5,666 nt of DNA, taken from NCBI GenBank assembly GCA_964438735.1, contig CAYTLW010000231.1, forward strand, positions 1-5,666. The letters run 5' to 3'. A program made the position numbers and the translations under genes. Positions 1 to 3,460 of this stretch are shown here, piece after piece (within the stretch, counting starts at the first letter, position 1; every line of letters starts with the position of its first letter). This DNA comes from CAYTLW01 sp964438735 (GTDB taxonomy: Bacteria; Myxococcota_A; UBA9042). The notes under the pieces were generated by a model. The model searched no databases. It saw only the letters and a list, made by a program, of their open reading frames with translations, and was not told where the DNA came from.

Positions 1-554
1 CGGGTCTTGGTGGATCGGCTCGCCGCCTTGGCGATGCCGAAGTCCATGATCTTCACCTCACCGTTGTACGACACCATGATGTTATGCGGCGAGATGTCGC
101 GGTGGATGATGTTCAGCGGCTTGGCGTCCACCTCTCGTTTATGCGCGTAGTCCAGGCCCTGGCCGGCTTCGATCATGACGAAGACGGCCTGGGCAATGCT
201 CATGGGCTTGCCCAGCTTGGCGCCGACATCGAGCACGCGCTTGAGGTCCTGGCCCTCGACGTACTCCATGGCGATGTAGTACAGGCCGCCGACCTCATCG
301 AAGTCGAAGATCTGCACCACATTGGCGTGATTCAGGTGCGAGGCGACTCGGGCCTCGTCCTTGAACATCGTCAGGAATGCTTCGTCTTCGCAGAAGTGCG
401 GAAGGATCCGCTTGATGACGATGACCTTCTCGAAGCCTTCGGCGCCGATCGCCTTGGCCCGGAAGATCTCGGCCATGCCGCCCATGGCGATCTTCTGCAA
501 CAGGTAGTATCGGCCGAACTCTTGCGGATAGTCCTGGTGAAGTCCCGTCGCCAT
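1..554 (-). CDS. Hanks-type Ser/Thr protein kinase, N-terminal part (3' end outside window)
   Basis: The first 184 codons of a eukaryotic-like Ser/Thr kinase are present, and the reading frame is open to the window edge. Visible subdomains: a glycine-rich loop at residues 22-31 (IAMGGMAEIF, the first Gly replaced by Ala as in many myxobacterial kinases), the ATP-anchoring Lys48 in VIVIKR, a probable helix-C Glu67 in DEAR, a hinge at MEYVEG (96-101), the catalytic loop HRDISPHN (151-158, with Asp153 and Asn158), and the metal-binding DFG (171-173). All catalytic residues seen so far are intact, so an active kinase is expected. The activation segment, C-lobe and any sensor or TPR region lie outside the window. 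The start ATG (552-554) follows a purine-rich GAGAGAGACG stretch that can act as a weak Shine-Dalgarno sequence, and the kinase fold begins about 14 residues in. It is on the same strand as the Cys-rich gene upstream but 243 bp away, so co-transcription is uncertain. Substrates cannot be inferred. Confidence 0.93.
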   Translation of the reverse strand, partial: MATGLHQDYPQEFGRYYLLQKIAMGGMAEIFRAKAIGAEGFEKVIVIKRILPHFCEDEAFLTMFKDEARVASHLNHANVVQIFDFDEVGGLYYIAMEYVEGQDLKRVLDVGAKLGKPMSIAQAVFVMIEAGQGLDYAHKREVDAKPLNIIHRDISPHNIMVSYNGEVKIMDFGIAKAASRSTKT

Positions 555-573
555 CGTCTCTCTCGCGCGCCGC

Positions 574-636
574 CCCGGTTCGGGCGCCGCCTCGTTGGCC
601 GGCCAGAAACACGGGCAATGGACCCGGTTCGGGCGC
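574..636. repeat. Pair of 14-bp direct repeats upstream of the kinase gene
   Basis: The sequence CCCGGTTCGGGCGC occurs at 574-587 and again at 623-636, giving a 49-bp period. Each copy contains a short CCCG-GTT-CGGG inverted repeat. Both copies lie between the kinase start codon and its candidate promoter, so on the minus strand they would be in the 5' leader. They could be regulator-binding sites or small RNA hairpins. Chance recurrence in GC-rich DNA is also possible. Confidence 0.4.
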
Positions 637-643
637 AGCCTAG

Positions 644-672
644 CGTGTACAACGCCGGGGGCCGGAAATCAA
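644..672 (-). promoter_or_regulatory. Weak candidate sigma70-like promoter for the kinase gene
   Basis: On the minus strand a TTGATT hexamer (667-672) is followed after 17 bp by TACACG (644-649). The -35 matches 4/6 and the -10 matches 3/6 of the sigma70 consensus. Transcription would start near 637 and leave a leader of about 80 nt containing the 14-bp direct repeats. The match is poor and rests on spacing and position only. Confidence 0.25.
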
Positions 673-797
673 CCTGACCGGCGGACCGCGCCAGGGCGGG
701 CATCGTGGGCGTGCACGCACCTGGACAGGGGTAGTTGGACCCATCGATGCATCGCCGCGCTGATGCGGTGGACACGGTCGACAGCGAACGAAGTTGG

Positions 798-1079
798 CTA
801 TTCGGGGTCGCCGAGATCGGCGATGAGACGGCCCCAGATCTCCGCGTCGAGCAAGCCTTCGCTGTCGGCGTCGGCGGCGAAGGTCAGCCGATTGTCGGCA
901 CCCTGGGGACACTCGTGGCAGACCATGGAGCGAACGCGCAGGGCGTTGGCGTTCATGTAGTCGTCCAAACAGGTCGCCAGGTACATCTTCTTGGTGCGGA
1001 AACCGCAGACGAAGACATCGGCCAGACGGCGAGGCTTTGGGCACTCGTCGCGGACAACAGCGGGGCTACTTCCATTCAT
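798..1079 (-). CDS. Small Cys-rich protein of unknown function, possibly metal-binding
   Basis: A 93-residue soluble protein that I do not recognise. It has no signal peptide or membrane segment. Five cysteines lie in the first two thirds: Cys13 (DECPKPR), Cys25 (VFVCGFR), Cys37 (ATCLDDY), and Cys54 and Cys57 in the CxxC of VCHECPQG. A central DYMNANAL segment and NR after the CxxC follow, and the acidic tail ends in GDPE. A CHxC knuckle with additional spaced Cys suggests a structural zinc site, but no known zinc-finger family is matched by eye. The start at 1077-1079 was chosen because GAGGG (1086-1090) sits 6 nt upstream. An in-frame ATG at 1083-1085 would overlap that SD, and the GTG at 1155-1157 has no SD and adds a low-complexity Pro/Arg extension. 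The gene reads toward the kinase and away from the matrixin-like gene, under a plausible promoter of its own. I am fairly confident it is coding because the Cys/aromatic pattern looks like a conserved domain. Confidence 0.72.
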   Translation of the reverse strand: MNGSSPAVVRDECPKPRRLADVFVCGFRTKKMYLATCLDDYMNANALRVRSMVCHECPQGADNRLTFAADADSEGLLDAEIWGRLIADLGDPE

Positions 1080-1085
1080 CGACAT

Positions 1086-1090
1086 CCCTC
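1086..1090 (-). promoter_or_regulatory. Ribosome binding site deciding the start of the small Cys-rich gene
   Basis: GAGGG on the minus strand lies 6 nt before the ATG at 1077-1079. It overlaps the spacing needed by the ATG at 1083-1085, so it favours the downstream ATG and a 93-residue product. Confidence 0.55.
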
Positions 1091-1179
1091 GATGCTTCGC
1101 TGGGGGAATCGGTCGCAAAAAGCGGTGCGCTGGCGTGGTAGGCACGCGAGGGCTCACCGTTTTGGCGAAGCGGAATCGG

Positions 1180-1207
1180 ACTCTACCCTTGCTGTACAGC
1201 GGGTCAA
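1180..1207 (-). promoter_or_regulatory. Sigma70-like promoter for the small Cys-rich gene
   Basis: On the minus strand TTGACC (1202-1207, 5/6 match) is followed after 16 bp by TAGAGT (1180-1185, 4/6 match). The predicted start is near 1173, giving a leader of about 94 nt before the ATG at 1079. The spacer is occupied by the perfect palindrome GCTGTACAGC, so repressor control is plausible. Confidence 0.5.
1191..1200. promoter_or_regulatory. Perfect 10-bp palindrome, candidate operator
   Basis: GCTGTACAGC is its own reverse complement and sits between the -35 and -10 hexamers of the minus-strand promoter. Flanking CCCTT (1186-1190) and AAGGG (1206-1210) extend the dyad imperfectly, with five unpaired bases (1201-1205) on one side. 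A dimeric repressor bound here would block polymerase. It has the CTGT/ACAG arms of a LexA-type box but without the usual interior spacing, so I do not call it a LexA site. Confidence 0.4.
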
Positions 1208-1321
1208 GGGTTTCGTGATTTCACCATTGATATCCCCGAGGTCAATCCAGATTACCGGTCTACCGTCAGAGCGCACGCCGAGGCCACCGCGGGCCGAAGC
1301 GGACATTGCGGCCCGAATTAG

Positions 1322-1354
1322 CCTCACTCTGGCCGGCCAGCGTGGCCGGTGAGG
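1322..1354. repeat. GC-rich interrupted hairpin in the divergent intergenic region
   Basis: CCGGCCA (1333-1339) pairs with TGGCCGG (1343-1349) around a 3-nt GCG loop. CCTCA (1322-1326) pairs with TGAGG (1350-1354), leaving a 6-nt bulge on the left arm. A perfect 12-bp palindrome, CTGGCCGGCCAG (1329-1340), overlaps the left arm. There is no T-tract and no gene ends here, so a terminator is unlikely. It could be an operator or simply GC-rich self-complementarity. Confidence 0.4.
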
Positions 1355-1372
1355 GCGGGGTGCAGGGCCCGC

Positions 1373-1401
1373 TTTACGCGCCGCTGCGAGGCCCCTACCC
1401 T
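1373..1401 (+). promoter_or_regulatory. Possible start-proximal promoter of the matrixin-like gene
   Basis: TTTACG (1373-1378, 4/6) and TACCCT (1396-1401, 3/6) are separated by 17 bp. The -10-like element ends 6 nt before the ATG at 1408, which would give a leaderless or nearly leaderless mRNA. That fits the absence of a Shine-Dalgarno sequence before this ATG. Both hexamers are weak matches. Confidence 0.25.
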
Positions 1402-1407
1402 GGCGAC

Positions 1408-3441
1408 ATGCGCAAGCCGCGCCCGCACCACTTTCGCCGAATGCTCGTTGCTGTCTTCGTCGCCACGGTCTGTGTGCCGGCGGGATCGGCGGCGTTCGAC
1501 GTGCTGCGCGAGCCCGAGGGAAGAGCTGTGCGCTGGCCCGATCGACCGGTCGCCGTGTTCTTGCAGGCCAAGGTCCACCATGACCTGTCCGTGGACGACC
1601 TGCACCAGGCGTTGCAACGGGCCATTGGGCGCTGGAACAAGGTGCCCGGGCACCGCCTGGAGCTGGTCGATGGCGGGCTTGTCGACCAGCCGCCGGGCTT
1701 CGACATCTACGTCTCGTTTGGCACGCCGGTCGCTGCTGCGAGTGAGCGGACCGGCCGCCTCTTCATGGACTACGACAAGTGGGGCGGTCTGCAGCGCGTA
1801 GAAGTCTTGCTGGACGCGCATACATGGCGTTTTGCCCTGGGGTCGCTGCCCGTCATGCAGCCCATAGCGGACCTGGAGGGCGCGCTGGTCCATCATCTGG
1901 GGCACGCCATCGGCCTGGGTCACAGTCGCGCGCTCTCTTCCAGCCTGTATTTCGCCGCCGCGGACGCCACGAGCCGCACGCTGCACCCCGACGATGAGCG
2001 CGGGATCCGATGGCTCTACGCCGACAAGCCGCCGACCGACGGCGGGCTCTGTGATACCTGCAGCGGCGACGACCAGTGCGCATCCGGCATCTGCGCCACG
2101 TGGCCATCCAAGGACAGCTACTGCGTCGACGCCTGCGACAACCATGAAGACTGCCCCATCGGCTACAGCTGTGGCGGCTGGGGAGGTGCCGGCAAGGTCT
2201 GCCTGCCCAACGAGCGGCATTGTGCGCCGGAGCTGGCTGCGAGCAAGGCGGGCGGCGCGTGCGCCAGCGATCTGCCCTGCCCCGAACCCCTGGGCTGCCT
2301 GCCCGCCGAGGTGGTCGGCATGTGTACGGCGCTCTGTGTGACGGATTGTGGCGTGTTCGGCCAGTGCAGGGAGGTCTTCCTTGGCAACCAGTACCGCTTC
2401 ATCTGCCTCGTCCCGGGCGGCACCTCGGCCGGATCCCGCTGCATGGTGACCAGCGACTGCGCCAACAATCGTCCCGTCTGTGCCCCCAACATCGCCGGCG
2501 GGGGCACCTGCTCGTCGCGATGCCTGGTCGACAGCCACTGCAAGGGCGCCGGTGTGCAGTGCGACGGAGGGGGCTTCTGCACGACGAAGGGGCAGCTGCC
2601 CGTCGGCTGGCCATGTGCCAGCGGCTTCGACTGCCAGACAGGCAAGTGCGTCGTGCATCCAGGCGGCCCATATGACCGGGCCTGCGCTGCCCCCTGCGAG
2701 GTCGCCGCCGATTGTCCCGCCGGTACGGGCTGTACGCCGCTGCCGACCGGCTCGTGGTGCCTGCCTTATGGCCCGCCGGTCTACGGCGCCCCCTGCTCGA
2801 CCCCGGGCGCCTGTGGCCCGGGCGCGCTCTGCGACGTGGGCCTCGTGCCGGGGCTCGGCGCCTGCCAGGCGGCTTGCGATCCCTTCGGCGATGGCGCCGA
2901 GTGCCCTGCAGGCCAACGTTGCGTGTGGGTCGGCGCGCCGTCTGCGCTGAACGGCGCGTGCCGGGATTCGGGCGGCGGACAATCACCTGGCAGCGGCTGT
3001 TCGGCCGGGGCCCCCTGTCGTGTCGACCTGGTCTGTGCCGATGCCGGCTCGGGCGCCACATGCCTGGCTGACTGCGATCCGGATGCCAACGACGGCGGCC
3101 ACGGCGCTTGCGGCGCAGGCGAGCAGTGCGTGCTTCTGGACAGCACGGGTACGGTCAAGCCGCGTCGTGGCGCCTGTTCCACCGCCGCCGGCCCGCTCAA
3201 GCACCTGGCGCCGACGCCGGACAAAGATGGCGACGGCAACTTCGCGGCGACGGCGCTCAACCTGCCAGGCGTCGAGCCGTGGCGAGCGCCCGGGCCGCCG
3301 AAGTCGGCCGACGAGCCTGTTGTAGACGAGGGCTGCGTCGCGTCGCCACGACGTGGCGGCAACCTGCCAACCGCCATAATGCTGGCACTGGCGCTGGGGT
3401 TGCTGGCGTCGATTCGATATCGGGTTCGCTGGCGCCTCTGA
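1408..3441 (+). CDS. Secreted matrixin-like (pseudo)protease with six Cys-rich modules and a MYXO-CTERM-like tail
   Basis: A 677-residue surface or secreted protein. Residues 1-29 form a signal peptide: basic MRKPRPHHFRR, a hydrophobic core, and SAA before the likely cleavage. No lipobox precedes Cys22. Residues about 40-205 resemble a matrixin/M10A-type metallopeptidase domain: RWPDRPVAVFL, a helix ending AIGRW, the zinc-binding helix HHLGHAIGLGH (162-172), then LHPDDERGIRWLYA. All three His ligands are present, but the catalytic Glu of HExxHxxGxxH is His163 and the Met-turn Met is Leu180, so proteolysis is doubtful. Residues 215-590 hold 50 Cys, 48 of them in six 8-Cys modules. A DKDGDGNF stretch (605-612) resembles a calcium-binding loop. 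The tail has Gly642-Cys643, a hydrophobic segment (about 653-669) and RYRVRWR, resembling the MYXO-CTERM sorting signal cut by myxosortase and used for envelope anchoring. The ATG at 1408 was chosen because it begins the signal peptide; the frame runs upstream to a TTG at 1306 without signal-peptide logic. Confidence 0.9.
   Translation: MRKPRPHHFRRMLVAVFVATVCVPAGSAAFDVLREPEGRAVRWPDRPVAVFLQAKVHHDLSVDDLHQALQRAIGRWNKVPGHRLELVDGGLVDQPPGFDIYVSFGTPVAAASERTGRLFMDYDKWGGLQRVEVLLDAHTWRFALGSLPVMQPIADLEGALVHHLGHAIGLGHSRALSSSLYFAAADATSRTLHPDDERGIRWLYADKPPTDGGLCDTCSGDDQCASGICATWPSKDSYCVDACDNHEDCPIGYSCGGWGGAGKVCLPNERHCAPELAASKAGGACASDLPCPEPLGCLPAEVVGMCTALCVTDCGVFGQCREVFLGNQYRFICLVPGGTSAGSRCMVTSDCANNRPVCAPNIAGGGTCSSRCLVDSHCKGAGVQCDGGGFCTTKGQLPVGWPCASGFDCQTGKCVVHPGGPYDRACAAPCEVAADCPAGTGCTPLPTGSWCLPYGPPVYGAPCSTPGACGPGALCDVGLVPGLGACQAACDPFGDGAECPAGQRCVWVGAPSALNGACRDSGGGQSPGSGCSAGAPCRVDLVCADAGSGATCLADCDPDANDGGHGACGAGEQCVLLDSTGTVKPRRGACSTAAGPLKHLAPTPDKDGDGNFAATALNLPGVEPWRAPGPPKSADEPVVDEGCVASPRRGGNLPTAIMLALALGLLASIRYRVRWRL
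2059..3177 (+). repeat. Six tandem 8-cysteine modules within the matrixin-like protein
   Basis: Modules start and end at Cys218-265, 285-333, 345-391, 403-451, 463-518 and 531-590 (DNA 2059-2202, 2260-2406, 2440-2580, 2614-2760, 2794-2961, 2998-3177). The shared spacing is C-x5-C-x(4-6)-C-x(8-11)-C-x3-C-x(3-11)-C-x(5-6)-C-x(5-15)-C. The x5 and x3 gaps are invariant across all six. A DCP-x-G-x-x-C-like second half (CPIGYSC, CPAGTGC, CPAGQRC) recurs. Cys215 and Cys272 fall outside the modules. The repeat is in protein pattern, not in DNA identity, so it is an old duplication. Four disulfides per module are likely. Confidence 0.85.
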
Positions 3442-3460
3442 GCGCCGCGCTCGGCTCAGA
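3437..3460. terminator. Inverted repeat over both convergent stop codons, candidate bidirectional terminator
   Basis: TCTGAGC (3437-3443) pairs perfectly with GCTCAGA (3454-3460) around a 10-nt loop. An alternative inner hairpin, GAGCG-CCG-CGCTC (3440-3452), uses the same bases. The plus-strand TGA (3439-3441) and the minus-strand TGA (3456-3458) both lie inside the stems. The position between convergent genes suits a shared terminator, but neither side has a T-tract. Confidence 0.45.

Larger units (their letters stand above)
1080..1407. other. Divergent intergenic region between the small Cys-rich gene and the matrixin-like gene
   Basis: This 328-bp stretch separates two divergently transcribed genes. 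No convincing coding frame is seen: the open frames crossing it are shadows of, or extensions from, the flanking genes. It holds a good minus-strand promoter with an internal palindrome (1180-1207), a GC-rich hairpin (1322-1354) and a possible start-proximal plus-strand promoter (1373-1401). No tRNA-like or riboswitch-like structure is recognised in the rest. Confidence 0.7.

Noticed and set aside
84..677. 197-codon plus-strand frame over the kinase gene
   Set aside because: It mirrors the kinase, whose catalytic motifs are unmistakable on the minus strand.
744..768. Terminator after the small Cys-rich gene
   Set aside because: GCATC/GATGC (749-753 and 762-766) gives only a short stem with an 8-nt loop, with no T-tract on the minus strand.
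735..1352. 205-codon plus-strand frame across the small Cys-rich gene and the intergenic region
   Set aside because: No domain or RBS was seen, and it covers a gene with a better start, promoter and Cys pattern on the other strand.
1306..1407. N-terminal extension of the matrixin-like protein from a TTG
   Set aside because: It would bury the signal peptide 34 residues inside the protein, and its sequence overlaps the hairpin and promoter region.
1429..1446. Twin-arginine (Tat) signal at FRRMLV
   Set aside because: The Arg pair is not in an S/T-R-R-x-F-L-K context, and an ordinary Sec signal explains the region.
1471..1473. Cys22 of the matrixin-like protein as a lipoprotein cysteine
   Set aside because: The preceding residues are Ala-Thr-Val; Val at -1 does not fit a lipobox, and a better SAA cleavage site follows.
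1324..2982. 552-codon open frame on the minus strand opposite the matrixin-like gene
   Set aside because: The product is Ala/Arg/Gly-rich with no recognisable domain, while the plus strand encodes a signal peptide, a metzincin-like domain and ordered Cys modules.
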